Origin: Dactylosporangium sucinum
GTDB taxonomy: Bacteria > Actinomycetota > Actinomycetes > Mycobacteriales > Micromonosporaceae
DNA: 64,000 bases
Assembly: GCF_014647515.1 (NCBI RefSeq)
Contig: NZ_BMPI01000001.1
Location: 282,784 to 346,783, forward strand
Direction of reading: 5' to 3'
The position numbers and the translations under genes were made by a program. The notes beneath the pieces are model-generated. The model had not been told where the DNA came from. It saw nothing but the letters and a program-made list of their open reading frames with translations, and searched no databases. This document shows positions 17,292 to 25,391 of the stretch, piece after piece. The stretch's first letter is position 1. The number at the start of each line of letters is the position of its first letter.

Positions 17292-18292
17292 CCACTCCCC
17301 TGGTTTCCGTGATCATCCCGAACTACAACTACGGCGCCACGATCGGCCTGTGCGTCGAGGCCGCGCAACGGCAGACCTACCAGCCGCTCGAGATCCTGGT
17401 CGTCGACGACTGCAGCACGGACGACTCGGTCGCGGTCGCGCGGTCCCTCGGCGCGCGGGTCGTGTCCACCGGTGTCAACGGCGGGGTCGCGGTCGCCCGC
17501 AACCTCGGCGCGGCCGAGGCGTCGGGCGCGATCCTGGTCTTCGTCGACTCGGACGTGGCCATGCACCCGGACGCGGTGGCCAACGCGGTCGCCGCGCTGC
17601 AGGCCGATCCCAGCGTCGGCGTGGTCGCCGGCACCTACGAGCCGGAGCCGCTCATCGTCAACGGCGTGGTCGAGCGGTACCGCAACTTCCACCAGTACTA
17701 CTGGCTGGAGGCGGCGGCCGGCGAGCTGCACGACTTCGTGCCGACCGCCATCATGGCCATCCCCGCGATCGTGTACGCCGAGCTGGGCGGGTTCCTGCCG
17801 CACCTGCGCGAGACCGAGGGCGCCGACTTCGGCCGGCGGCTCGGTGCGCGGCACCGGATGCTGCTCAGCACGACGGTGCGCGGCAAGCACGACAACGATC
17901 CGACGCTGCGGGTGGTGCTGCGCAAGGTGTTCCACCGCACCCGGCTGCACATCCCGTTCTTCCTCGACCGTAGCCGGGTCGCTCAGGTGGCGACCAGCCA
18001 GCAGTCCGGCGGCTGCCTCGCCGCGGCGCTCGCCCTGGCCACTGCGCCGGCGGCGGCGTTGCTCGGCCCGATCGGTGCGCTGGTCCCGCTGGCGTTCTTC
18101 ACCGCCTGGTGCCTCGGCGAGCGCCGGTTCTTCCGCGCTGCCCTGCGCCATCGGGGACCCGGCTTCGCCGTCGCCGTGGTGGCGCTGCACTATCTGGTGA
18201 ACCTCACCACCGCGGCCGGGATCGCCGTCGGTCTCGCGCAGTGGGCCGGCTCCGCGCGGTTCCGCCGCCTGTACACCGGGCTCGCGACATGA
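17288..18292 (+). CDS. Family 2 glycosyltransferase (third paralogue)
   Basis: A 334-residue GT2 enzyme with VSVIIPNYNYGATI, VVDDCSTDDSVAVA, NGGVAVARNLG and FVDSDVAM, then LRETEGADFGRRL, and hydrophobic C-terminal helices. The acceptor-side region (FHQYYWLEAAAGEL) resembles the HYWRISSEG region of the 14207 enzyme, so the three copies mix features. Stop and start overlap with the neighbours on both sides (ATGA). Confidence 0.92.
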   Translation: MTTPLVSVIIPNYNYGATIGLCVEAAQRQTYQPLEILVVDDCSTDDSVAVARSLGARVVSTGVNGGVAVARNLGAAEASGAILVFVDSDVAMHPDAVANAVAALQADPSVGVVAGTYEPEPLIVNGVVERYRNFHQYYWLEAAAGELHDFVPTAIMAIPAIVYAELGGFLPHLRETEGADFGRRLGARHRMLLSTTVRGKHDNDPTLRVVLRKVFHRTRLHIPFFLDRSRVAQVATSQQSGGCLAAALALATAPAAALLGPIGALVPLAFFTAWCLGERRFFRAALRHRGPGFAVAVVALHYLVNLTTAAGIAVGLAQWAGSARFRRLYTGLAT

Positions 18293-19356
18293 CCGCGACC
18301 ATCACCTCGGCGCCTGCCGTGGCCGACCGGCCGGTGCGGGTCCGCATCCTGCGCATCGGACGGCGCGTCGTCGTGGCGGCCGGCGTCGCCTGGTTGGTCT
18401 TCGCCGGGCTCAACGTGGTGCTGAGCGGCCGCTGGTGGCTGTGGCTCGTGCCGGGTCTCCTGCCACCGCTGGCCTTCGCCGTGGTGCCGGCGGTGCTCAC
18501 CATCGGCACCGCCCTGCTCCGGCTGGGCCGCCGGCCGCTGGTGATCGCGCTGGCCGGCCTCGCGGTCGGCGGGGCTCAGGCAGGCTTCAACCCGGCGACG
18601 CTGCTGCCGCCGCCGGGGGACGTGGCCGGCACCCACCTCAAGGTCGTGGCGTGGAACACGGAGGTGTGGGACGACTGGGACGACCCGGCGCGGTTCCTCG
18701 CCTTCCTGCGCGCCCAGGACGCCGACGTGTACCTGCTGCAGGAGTACGCGGAGAACGGCCTGCACCCCGGCGACTTCCCCGGCTACACCGCGATCGAGCG
18801 CGGCGAGCTGCTGACGCTCACCCGGCTGCCGGTTCGGCGGGTCGTCGCGCTGCCCGCCGAACCGGCCTCCGGCAGCAGCTGGCGGCAGGTGTACGAGCAG
18901 GTCAAGTCGCTGCGCGTGGACGTGACAGCGGGCGGCGGGACCCTCTCGGTCTACAACGTGCACATGCCGATCCAGCTGGACCTCGTGAGCCCGCTGTCGG
19001 CGGACTTCTACCGGCAGTTGCGCCTCCGCGACGCGGCGCGGCAGCGGCAGTACACCTCCCTGGAGGAGGACGTGCGAGGCAACCGCAACCCGATCGTCGT
19101 CGCCGGGGACTTCAACACCAGCCCGGCGATGGGCGACATCCGGCGGCTGGCCGACTCGCTGCACGACGCGGCGAGCGGCGACCGGTCCCTGTATCCGGCG
19201 TCGTGGCGCTCGTACTGGCCGGTCGACCTGTGGCGCCTCGATTGGGCGTTCACGTCCGACGCGGTGGCGGTGCGGCGGTACGAGTTCGTCGACCCCCGCG
19301 GCATGTCGGACCACAGCCTGCAGCGGATCGAGCTGACCGTGCGGAGCTCACGATGA
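18289..19356 (+). CDS. Membrane-anchored EEP-family phosphatase, VanJ-like (second copy)
   Basis: A 355-residue paralogue of the EEP protein at 15232. A short cytoplasmic tail is followed by about three helices including SGRWWLWLVPGLLPPL, which mirrors TGRWWLWLLPDLMPPL of the first copy. The catalytic domain has VAWNTEVW, LLQEYAE, VYNVHMP, GDFNTSPAMGD and a final MSDHS. All EEP active-site residues are present, so both copies should be active. ATGA overlaps join it to the third glycosyltransferase and to the YbhN-like gene. Confidence 0.88.
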   Translation: MTATITSAPAVADRPVRVRILRIGRRVVVAAGVAWLVFAGLNVVLSGRWWLWLVPGLLPPLAFAVVPAVLTIGTALLRLGRRPLVIALAGLAVGGAQAGFNPATLLPPPGDVAGTHLKVVAWNTEVWDDWDDPARFLAFLRAQDADVYLLQEYAENGLHPGDFPGYTAIERGELLTLTRLPVRRVVALPAEPASGSSWRQVYEQVKSLRVDVTAGGGTLSVYNVHMPIQLDLVSPLSADFYRQLRLRDAARQRQYTSLEEDVRGNRNPIVVAGDFNTSPAMGDIRRLADSLHDAASGDRSLYPASWRSYWPVDLWRLDWAFTSDAVAVRRYEFVDPRGMSDHSLQRIELTVRSSR

Positions 19357-20300
19357 GACGACGGGTCTTCGCGGTGCTGCGCATCCTCGCGTACGGGCTG
19401 GTCCTCCTGTTCCTCGGCAGCCAGCTGTGGTGGGCGCGGCACGGCCTGGTCGACAGCGTCCGAACGGTCGGGCTGGGCAATGCGCTGCTCGCGGCGGTCC
19501 TCGCGGGTGTCGGCGGCCTGCCCGGCATGTTCGGCTGGCGGATCCTGCTGGCCGGCCTGGGCACCCGGCTGCCGACCCGCGAGGCGCTGCGGGTGTACTT
19601 CGTGGGCGGGCTCGCCCGCTACCTCCCCGGCGGGATCTGGCCGGCCGTGGCGCACGCGAGCATGGCCACGTCGCTCGGGGAGCCGCCGGTCCGGCTGGCC
19701 GCCGCCTTCCTGGCCAGTCAGGGGCTCGCGGTGGTGGCCGGGTTGCTGGTCGGGCTACTCGCCCTGCCCGCCCTGGTGGCGGCGAGTCCACTGTGGTGGC
19801 TGCTGCTGCCGGTGCTCGCCGCCGCCGTGGTGCCCGTCCTGGCTCCCGGAACGCTCCGCGCGCCGTTGACGCTCGGCGCCCGGCTGCTGCGCCGCAACAC
19901 CACGCTGGAGCTGCCCGGCCGGGCCGCACTGGGCAAGGCCACCGCGTTGATGACGCTGGGCTGGCTCATCAGCGGTACCCACGTGGCGGTCCTGGCCGTC
20001 GCGCTCGGCGCGGATCCGCTCACCACGCTCACCGTCGGCGTCGGCGGCTTCGCGCTCTCGGTGGTCGCCGGGGTGGTGGCGCTGGTGCTCCCGTCCGGCC
20101 TCGGCGTGCGCGAGCTGGTGCTCGGGCTCACGCTGGCCACCCTGCTCACCGGCCCGGCCCTGGTCACCGTGGTGGCGCTGAGCCGGATCCTCATCACCGT
20201 CGTCGACGCGGCCTCCACGTTGGTCGTCCTGGCCGCGCTGGGCGTGTTCCGCCCGGCCCGGGTTCCCGCCCCGCTCACCCTCGAAAGGATTCCGTCGTGA
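19353..20300 (+). CDS. YbhN/LPG-synthase-TM-like integral membrane protein
   Basis: A 315-residue, eight-or-nine-helix protein of the lysylphosphatidylglycerol-synthase transmembrane (UPF0104/YbhN) family. It has FVGGLARYLPGGIWPAVAH early, a polar segment around residues 170-190, and LVLPSGLGVRELVLG in the second half, both family signatures. No aminoacyl-transfer domain is attached. Members are thought to act as lipid or polyprenyl-linked sugar translocases or accessory proteins, fitting export of a lipid-linked product. Overlapping starts and stops (ATGA, GTGA) place it inside the operon. Confidence 0.85.
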   Translation: MRRRVFAVLRILAYGLVLLFLGSQLWWARHGLVDSVRTVGLGNALLAAVLAGVGGLPGMFGWRILLAGLGTRLPTREALRVYFVGGLARYLPGGIWPAVAHASMATSLGEPPVRLAAAFLASQGLAVVAGLLVGLLALPALVAASPLWWLLLPVLAAAVVPVLAPGTLRAPLTLGARLLRRNTTLELPGRAALGKATALMTLGWLISGTHVAVLAVALGADPLTTLTVGVGGFALSVVAGVVALVLPSGLGVRELVLGLTLATLLTGPALVTVVALSRILITVVDAASTLVVLAALGVFRPARVPAPLTLERIPS

Positions 20301-21298
20301 CCCCCTTCTCGGTGTCTTCCACGTCCTCCGACCGGCCCGGTGTCCGCCGATGGGGACGGCGGGTCCGGGCCGCCGTCAGCACCTCGTCCGGCCTCGAGCT
20401 GCTCGGCGCGCTGCCGGTCCTGCGCGCGCCGGTGCGGTACCTCGACCGCCACCCGGTGCTGCACGGCACGGTGCTGTCCGCGTTCGGGCTGCGCCGCCCG
20501 CTGTTCGTCGACCACCTCGGCGATCCGCAGCCCCGCTACGGGTACGGGCGGCCGGTCCACCCGCAGCTCGCCGCGCGGTTCGCCGAGGGGCGGGACCGGT
20601 ATCGCGAGCGCCTGTCCAGCTTCCGCGCGCACCTGGACGCCTTCCGGGCGATCCCGCTGCAGGCCGAGCTGACCGACCCGATGCCGTACTGGCGCAACGG
20701 CTGGCTGCCGCCGCTCGACGCGCTGGCGCTCACCGGATTCCTGGCGGAGACCAACCCGCGCCGGTACCTGGAGATCGGCTCGGGCAACTCGACGAAGTTC
20801 GCCCGCCGAGCCATCGCCGACCATGGCCTGCGCACCACGATCACCTCGATCGACCCGGCGCCGCGAGCCGAGATCGACGCGCTGTGCGACACCGTGATCC
20901 GCGAACCGCTGGAGCACACCGACCTCGGCCGGTTCGACGAGCTGGAGGCCGGCGACATCGTCTTCTTCGACGGCTCGCACCGGGCGTTCATGGGCTCCGA
21001 CGTCACCGTGTTCTTCTTCGAGGTGCTGCCCCGGCTGCGGCCGGGCGTGCTGGTGCACATCCACGACATCCTGCTGCCGAGCGACTATCCGCCGGAGTGG
21101 CGCTGGCGGGCCTACTCCGAGCAGTACCTGCTGGCGGCGTTCCTGCTGGCCGATCGGGGGCGATACGTGGTGGAACTGCCCAACGCGTACCTCGCCGACG
21201 ACCCGGCGCTGGGTGGCCTGTTCGACGACCTGTGGGCGGACCTGGGCCTGGGCGACCGCCTGCATCCTTCGTCGTTCTGGCTCTCGGTCGAGCCCTGA
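20297..21298 (+). CDS. Class I SAM-dependent methyltransferase (Methyltransf_24-like)
   Basis: A 333-residue protein with a 130-residue N-terminal extension and a Rossmann methyltransferase core: YLEIGSGNSTKF (SAM motif I), ITSIDPAPR (acidic ribose contact region), DIVFFDGSH and VLVHIHDILLP. These are features of the class-24 small-molecule and sugar methyltransferases. GTG start with GAAAGGA upstream, overlapping the YbhN-like stop as GTGA. It is the last gene of the cluster and is followed by a strong hairpin. It probably methylates a sugar hydroxyl, carboxyl or amine of the cluster product. Confidence 0.87.
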   Translation: MTPFSVSSTSSDRPGVRRWGRRVRAAVSTSSGLELLGALPVLRAPVRYLDRHPVLHGTVLSAFGLRRPLFVDHLGDPQPRYGYGRPVHPQLAARFAEGRDRYRERLSSFRAHLDAFRAIPLQAELTDPMPYWRNGWLPPLDALALTGFLAETNPRRYLEIGSGNSTKFARRAIADHGLRTTITSIDPAPRAEIDALCDTVIREPLEHTDLGRFDELEAGDIVFFDGSHRAFMGSDVTVFFFEVLPRLRPGVLVHIHDILLPSDYPPEWRWRAYSEQYLLAAFLLADRGRYVVELPNAYLADDPALGGLFDDLWADLGLGDRLHPSSFWLSVEP

Positions 21299-21299
21299 A

Positions 21300-21362
21300 C
21301 CACAGGTCGGGCCCTCCACCGCCCCGGCGACTCGTTGCGGCGGTGGAGGGCCCGACCTGTGG
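21300..21362. terminator. Very strong bidirectional hairpin terminator
   Basis: Bases 21300-21323 and 21339-21362 form a perfect 24-bp stem with a 15-base loop. It begins one base after the methyltransferase stop and lies 48 bases from the 3' end of the convergent DapA-family gene. It marks the boundary between the glycoconjugate cluster and the hydroxyproline genes. Confidence 0.9.
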
Positions 21363-21410
21363 GGTCGCCCAACCCGGCAGCGGATCAGGGCCGACCCGTG
21401 GGGGCGGTGC

Positions 21411-22301
21411 TCAGCGCGGTTGCGCCACGAGTGCGCGTTCGGTGGCGGCCCGGACCGCCGCGTCGTGCTCCGGCAGCAGCCGCATGCGGGGTGGGCGGCA
21501 GGCTCCCCCGTGGCGTCCGGTGAGGTCCATGGCGAGCTTGATCGCCTGGACGAACTCGGTCCTGGCATCCCAGCGCAGCAGCGGGTGCAGCGTCCGGTAG
21601 AGCGGCAGCGCGGTGGGCAGATCACCGGCGACGGCGGCTTTGTACAGTCGCACGCAGGCCGCCGGCAGCGCGTTGGGGAAGCCGGCGATCCAGCCGGTCG
21701 CGCCGGCCAGGGCCATCTCGACGACCAGGTCGTCGGTGCCGATCAGCACGTCCACCTCGGGGGCCAGCTCGGCGAGCTGGTAGCCGCGGCGCGCGTCGCC
21801 GCTGAACTCCTTGACGGCGACGATGGAGCCCTCGGCATGCAGTCGCGCCACCAGCTCCGGGGTGAGGTCGACCCGGGTGTCGTACGGGTTGTTGTAGGCC
21901 ACGACGGGCAGGCCCACCTTGGCCACCTCGGCGTAGTGCGTGAGCACCGCACGCTCGTCGGCCCGATAAGCGTTGGGCGGCAGCAGCAGCACCGCGTGCG
22001 CTCCGGCCTCCGCAGCCTGCTCCGCCCACCGCCGCGCGTCGCGCGTGCCGTAGGCGGCGACGCCCGGCACGACGGAGAACCCTTCCGGGGCCGCGGCGAC
22101 CGCGGCGCGCACCACGTCGGCGCGTTCGCGGTCGTCGAGCACCTGATACTCGCCCAGGGAGCCGTTGGGGACGACACCGTCACAGCCGGATCGAGCGAGC
22201 CAGCGCACGTGCTCGGCGTAGCCGTCCAGATCGACGGACAGGTCGTCCCGGAACGGCAGTGCGGTCGCCACGACCACACCGTGCCAGGGCAGGCTTGCCA
22301 T
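21411..22301 (-). CDS. DapA-family aldolase/deaminase, likely 1-pyrroline-4-hydroxy-2-carboxylate deaminase
   Basis: A 296-residue TIM-barrel enzyme of the dihydrodipicolinate synthase superfamily. The Schiff-base lysine is Lys164 in VAVKEFSGD, with Tyr136 in AYNNPYD and NGSLGE at 46-51 in place of the GTTGE of true DapA. Last gene of an operon with the three dehydrogenase subunits, which identifies it as the deaminase turning pyrroline-4-hydroxy-2-carboxylate into alpha-ketoglutarate semialdehyde (LhpC/HypD role). The ATG has AGGAGG at six bases, and the stop codon of the preceding gene lies just upstream of that site. A different pyruvate-type lyase activity is possible if the operon assignment is wrong. 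Confidence 0.87.
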   Translation of the reverse strand: MASLPWHGVVVATALPFRDDLSVDLDGYAEHVRWLARSGCDGVVPNGSLGEYQVLDDRERADVVRAAVAAAPEGFSVVPGVAAYGTRDARRWAEQAAEAGAHAVLLLPPNAYRADERAVLTHYAEVAKVGLPVVAYNNPYDTRVDLTPELVARLHAEGSIVAVKEFSGDARRGYQLAELAPEVDVLIGTDDLVVEMALAGATGWIAGFPNALPAACVRLYKAAVAGDLPTALPLYRTLHPLLRWDARTEFVQAIKLAMDLTGRHGGACRPPRMRLLPEHDAAVRAATERALVAQPR

Positions 22302-22311
22302 GATGGTCCTC

Positions 22312-23742
22312 CTACGGTTGCGATGCGGACGGATCGGGTGCGGCGTCGGCCAGCAGACGCAGCGGTACGGGTTGCGCGATGGGCCGGCCGGCCCACGCGG
22401 CGAGGTCGGCCGGCGTCGCCGGCCGACCCCCGAAGCGGGTGACGAGTGCGGCAACGGCGTGTCCGCAGACTCGTCCCTGGCACCAGCCCATGCCGGCGCG
22501 GGTGAGCAGTTTCGCGGTGCGCAGCTGCACCGCGCCGTCCCGCTCGACCGCCGCGCGCACGTGTACTGCGGGGACCTCCTCGCAGCGGCAGACGATCGTG
22601 GCCGGCGTGAGCCAGTCGGCCCACCCGGCGGGGATCCGGTAGACGTCGTGCATGGCGGCGGCGAACCGGCGCAGTGCGGTCCGGCGGGACAGCAACCGTC
22701 CGGGGATCGCGCCCGGCCGTCCGGCGGCGGCGCGGATCGCGAGTCCGGCGATGGTCCCTTCCACCTCGGAGAGCGCCGCGCCGCCGATGCCGGTCACCTC
22801 ACCGGCGGCGTAGACCGACGGCACGTCGGTGCGCTGCCCGGCGTCGACGTCGACGACCACGCTGCCGTCGGCGTCGACTCGCGTGGCGCAGCCGAGCTGC
22901 GCCAGCAGCTCGATCTGCGGGGCGAACCCGTAGCCGATCGCCAGGGTGTCGCACGCCACGCGGCGCCGGGTCCCCGGCACGGGACTGCCGGCGCGGTCCA
23001 GTCGCGCGACCGTCACCGCGTCCAGCCGCGTGTCGCCGTGCGCGGCCACGACCGCCCAGCCGTTGTGCACCGGGGTGCCGTGGCGCAGCAGCGTCGTGTG
23101 GTATCGCGCGGCCTCGGCGACCTTGCCGGCGTTGCGGGCGAGGGTCGACGCGTGGCGCAGGAACCGGCTGGTGCGCGCGGCCTCGTAGACACCGGCCACG
23201 GTGGCGCCGGCGCGGCCCAGCCCGGCGGCCACCGGCAGCAGGAACGGTCCCGACCCCGCCACCACCACGCGGTGTCCCGCGAGCACCAGATTTCCCTTGA
23301 GCAGTGCCTGGGCCGCGCCGGCGGTCAGCACCCCGGGCAGGTCCCAGCCGGGGAACGGCAGTTGCCGGTCGTAACCGCCGGTGGCGACCAGCAGCGCCCG
23401 CCCGCGGATCGTGACGCCCACCGGTCGGCGCGGCTCGGTCACGGCGCGCACGGTGACCAGGTCGTCCGCCCGTTCCACCGACCACACGTGGTGATCGGGC
23501 AGGTGTGTGACTCCAGCGAGCCGGGCCAGGCGATCGCGCAGGGCCGCGAAGTGCCGCCAGCCGTGGTGCAGCGCCTGCGGCCGGGCGGCGTGGAACGTGC
23601 CCGGCGGCTGCCGGTGGTACTGCCCGCCCAGGCGCGGTGCGGCGTCGACGAGTGCGACGCGCAGACCTGCCTCCCCCGCCGTGCGGGCGGCGGACATGCC
23701 GGCCGGGCCGGCGCCGATGACGATCGCGTCGTATGTGGTCAT
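22312..23742 (-). CDS. FAD/NAD-dependent oxidoreductase subunit of D-hydroxyproline dehydrogenase
   Basis: A 476-residue flavoprotein: VIGAGPAGMSAA (first dinucleotide fold), VVVAGSGPFLLP (second fold), VYAAGEVTGIGG (FAD-binding) and a C-terminal BFD-like segment with CRCEEV and GWCQGRVCG, four cysteines for a [2Fe-2S] cluster. This is the architecture of the alpha subunit of heteromeric D-hydroxyproline or dye-linked amino acid dehydrogenases (LhpF/HcnB type). The start overlaps the stop of the small iron-sulfur gene by one base (TGATG). The order DadA-like, 2Fe-2S, alpha subunit, deaminase matches a hydroxyproline operon. Confidence 0.87.
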   Translation of the reverse strand: MTTYDAIVIGAGPAGMSAARTAGEAGLRVALVDAAPRLGGQYHRQPPGTFHAARPQALHHGWRHFAALRDRLARLAGVTHLPDHHVWSVERADDLVTVRAVTEPRRPVGVTIRGRALLVATGGYDRQLPFPGWDLPGVLTAGAAQALLKGNLVLAGHRVVVAGSGPFLLPVAAGLGRAGATVAGVYEAARTSRFLRHASTLARNAGKVAEAARYHTTLLRHGTPVHNGWAVVAAHGDTRLDAVTVARLDRAGSPVPGTRRRVACDTLAIGYGFAPQIELLAQLGCATRVDADGSVVVDVDAGQRTDVPSVYAAGEVTGIGGAALSEVEGTIAGLAIRAAAGRPGAIPGRLLSRRTALRRFAAAMHDVYRIPAGWADWLTPATIVCRCEEVPAVHVRAAVERDGAVQLRTAKLLTRAGMGWCQGRVCGHAVAALVTRFGGRPATPADLAAWAGRPIAQPVPLRLLADAAPDPSASQP

Positions 23743-24038
23743 CACATGGTCCCGGTGCGCACGACGTCGCCGGGGCGGGCCTCGATCTGACACGCGCGCA
23801 GCGCCGGCCGGTCGTTGACGGTGACCAGGCAGTCGAAGCAGATCCCGATGCCGCAGAACAGTCCGCGGGGGCGGCCGGCGCCGCGGGTCTGCCGGGTGCT
23901 CCGCACGCCGGCCGCCCACAGCGCGGCGCCGATCGTCTGCCCCGGGACGGCGGGCACCGGCCGGTCGTCCACGGTGATCTCGAACGGCGGATCGGGATCG
24001 GCGCGGACGAGCCGCCAGGACGCCGGTGGTTGACTCAC
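23742..24038 (-). CDS. Small [2Fe-2S] subunit of D-hydroxyproline dehydrogenase
   Basis: A 98-residue ferredoxin-like protein: ITVDDRPVPAVPGQTIGAALWAAG, then GLFCGIGICFDCLVTV and a final Cys in LRACQ, the four-cysteine pattern of the plant-type [2Fe-2S] fold found in HcnA/LhpE-like subunits. GTG start with GAGGAGG upstream; it overlaps the stop of the DadA-like gene as GTGA. It would carry electrons between the two flavin subunits on either side in the operon. Confidence 0.88.
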   Translation of the reverse strand: MSQPPASWRLVRADPDPPFEITVDDRPVPAVPGQTIGAALWAAGVRSTRQTRGAGRPRGLFCGIGICFDCLVTVNDRPALRACQIEARPGDVVRTGTM

Positions 24039-25234
24039 GTCGCCTCCTCGGTGAGCGCGCCGGGGCGCGGGTCGTCTGCCGGGTCGCCGAACCGGTCGGG
24101 CCGGAACGGACGCAGGTCGAGCGCCGGCTCGGCGCCGGTGAGCAGCTGGCCGATGAGGTGGCCCGAGGCAAGGGCGAGACCGATCCCGGCGCCCTCGTGA
24201 CCGCACGCGTGCAACAGTCCGGGCACCCGGGGGTGGGCGCCCAGCGCCGGCAGGTGGTCCGGCAGGTACGGCCGGAACCCGAGGTAGGCCCGGATGACCG
24301 AGCTGTCGGCGAGCACGGGGAACAGGCCGATCGCCAGCGCGGCGAGCCGGGCCAGCACCGGCACCGGCATCGCCCGGTCGAACCCGACCCGCTCCCGGCT
24401 GGCACCGATGAGCACGGTGCCGGCTCGGGTGCCCTCGATGACCGGTGAGATCTGCAGGTCGGCGGCGTCGCTCAGGACGTCGCTCGTGTAGCCGGCGCCG
24501 TAGACCTTGTGCCGGACGATCACCGGCAGCGGCTGCGAGACGAGGATGCAGCCCCGCCGCGGCAGCACCGGCATCCGCACACCGGCGAGCGCGGCGACGT
24601 GACCGGCCCAGACTCCCGCCGCGTTGACCACGAACTGCGCCGGGATCACGCCGCCCGGGGTGCCGACGCTGGTAACCCGTCCGTGCCGGCCGCGACGCAG
24701 TGCGATCGCCGGCGTGTCCGGGTGGACCGTGGCGCCGCGTTCGCGGGCGAGGCGCAGCAGCAACGCCGCCGCGAGCATCGGCTGGACCTGGGCATCCTGC
24801 GGGTATTGGACGCCGCCGGCGAGTCCCGGGGCGAGGTGGGGCTCCAGTTCCGCCAGGTCGTCCGGTGCGACGACCTGGGTCTGCACGCCGACCGCTCGCT
24901 GCGCGTCCGCGAACCGGCGCAACGCCTGCATGTCGGCCTCGTCGGCGGCGACGACCAGGCCGCCCTTCGACTCGTACTCGACGGTGTCGCCGTGCTCCGC
25001 GCCGAACTGCCGCCACAACGTGCTCGACAGCAGGGCGAGGTCGAGCTCCGGCCCCGGACCCTTGTCCGAGACGAGGATGTTGCCCTCCCCCGCGCCGGTG
25101 GTGCCGCCGATGACCGGTCCACGATCGAGCACCGCCACCCGCAGGCCGGCGCGTGACGCGGCGTAGGCGCAGGCCGCGCCGACGATCCCGGCGCCGATCA
25201 CCACCACATCGGTTCCGCGGGGCACATCCAGCAC
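24035..25234 (-). CDS. DadA-like FAD oxidoreductase, catalytic subunit of D-hydroxyproline dehydrogenase
   Basis: A 399-residue FAD-dependent amine oxidase of the DAO/DadA family: VVVIGAGIVGAACAYAAS at the N-terminus, VVNAAGVWAG in the middle and HACGHEGAGIGLALASG at the C-terminus. It would oxidise cis-4-hydroxy-D-proline made by the epimerase at 31419 to a pyrroline. It heads a four-gene operon. The GTG start has no ribosome site and begins four bases after the conserved operator-like motif, so the transcript may be leaderless. Specificity for D-hydroxyproline over other D-amino acids is inferred from the neighbours. Confidence 0.88.
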   Translation of the reverse strand: MLDVPRGTDVVVIGAGIVGAACAYAASRAGLRVAVLDRGPVIGGTTGAGEGNILVSDKGPGPELDLALLSSTLWRQFGAEHGDTVEYESKGGLVVAADEADMQALRRFADAQRAVGVQTQVVAPDDLAELEPHLAPGLAGGVQYPQDAQVQPMLAAALLLRLARERGATVHPDTPAIALRRGRHGRVTSVGTPGGVIPAQFVVNAAGVWAGHVAALAGVRMPVLPRRGCILVSQPLPVIVRHKVYGAGYTSDVLSDAADLQISPVIEGTRAGTVLIGASRERVGFDRAMPVPVLARLAALAIGLFPVLADSSVIRAYLGFRPYLPDHLPALGAHPRVPGLLHACGHEGAGIGLALASGHLIGQLLTGAEPALDLRPFRPDRFGDPADDPRPGALTEEAT

Positions 25235-25237
25235 GCC

Positions 25238-25269
25238 AGTAATATGTCACACACCACAGTCGATGACAA
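25238..25269 (-). promoter_or_regulatory. Promoter and operator-like motif for the dehydrogenase operon
   Basis: On the minus strand TTGTCA (25264-25269) and CATATT (25241-25246) are separated by 17 bases, a plausible sigma-70-type promoter. The plus-strand 14-mer at 25238-25251, AGTAATATGTCACA, overlaps the -10 box. It matches 12 of 14 bases of the inverted repeat at 34208-34221. Because the GntR gene diverges from here, this is a good candidate operator for that regulator. Confidence 0.55.
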
Positions 25270-25391
25270 CGGGCGGCAGCGGCAGCGGCCGAATGCCGCA
25301 CCCGCTCTGTCCGCCGGGCCCGGCGTAGGCGAAAATGCCAGGGCGCCGAGCCGGGGGCCGCCCGGCGCATCGAGGTGGAAGGTGGCGAGAG

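Noticed and set aside
21411..22301. Idea that the DapA-family gene is lysine-pathway dihydrodipicolinate synthase
   Set aside because: The GTTGE loop is replaced by NGSLGE, and the gene is the last of an operon with three dehydrogenase subunits of the hydroxyproline type, which fits a deaminase better.
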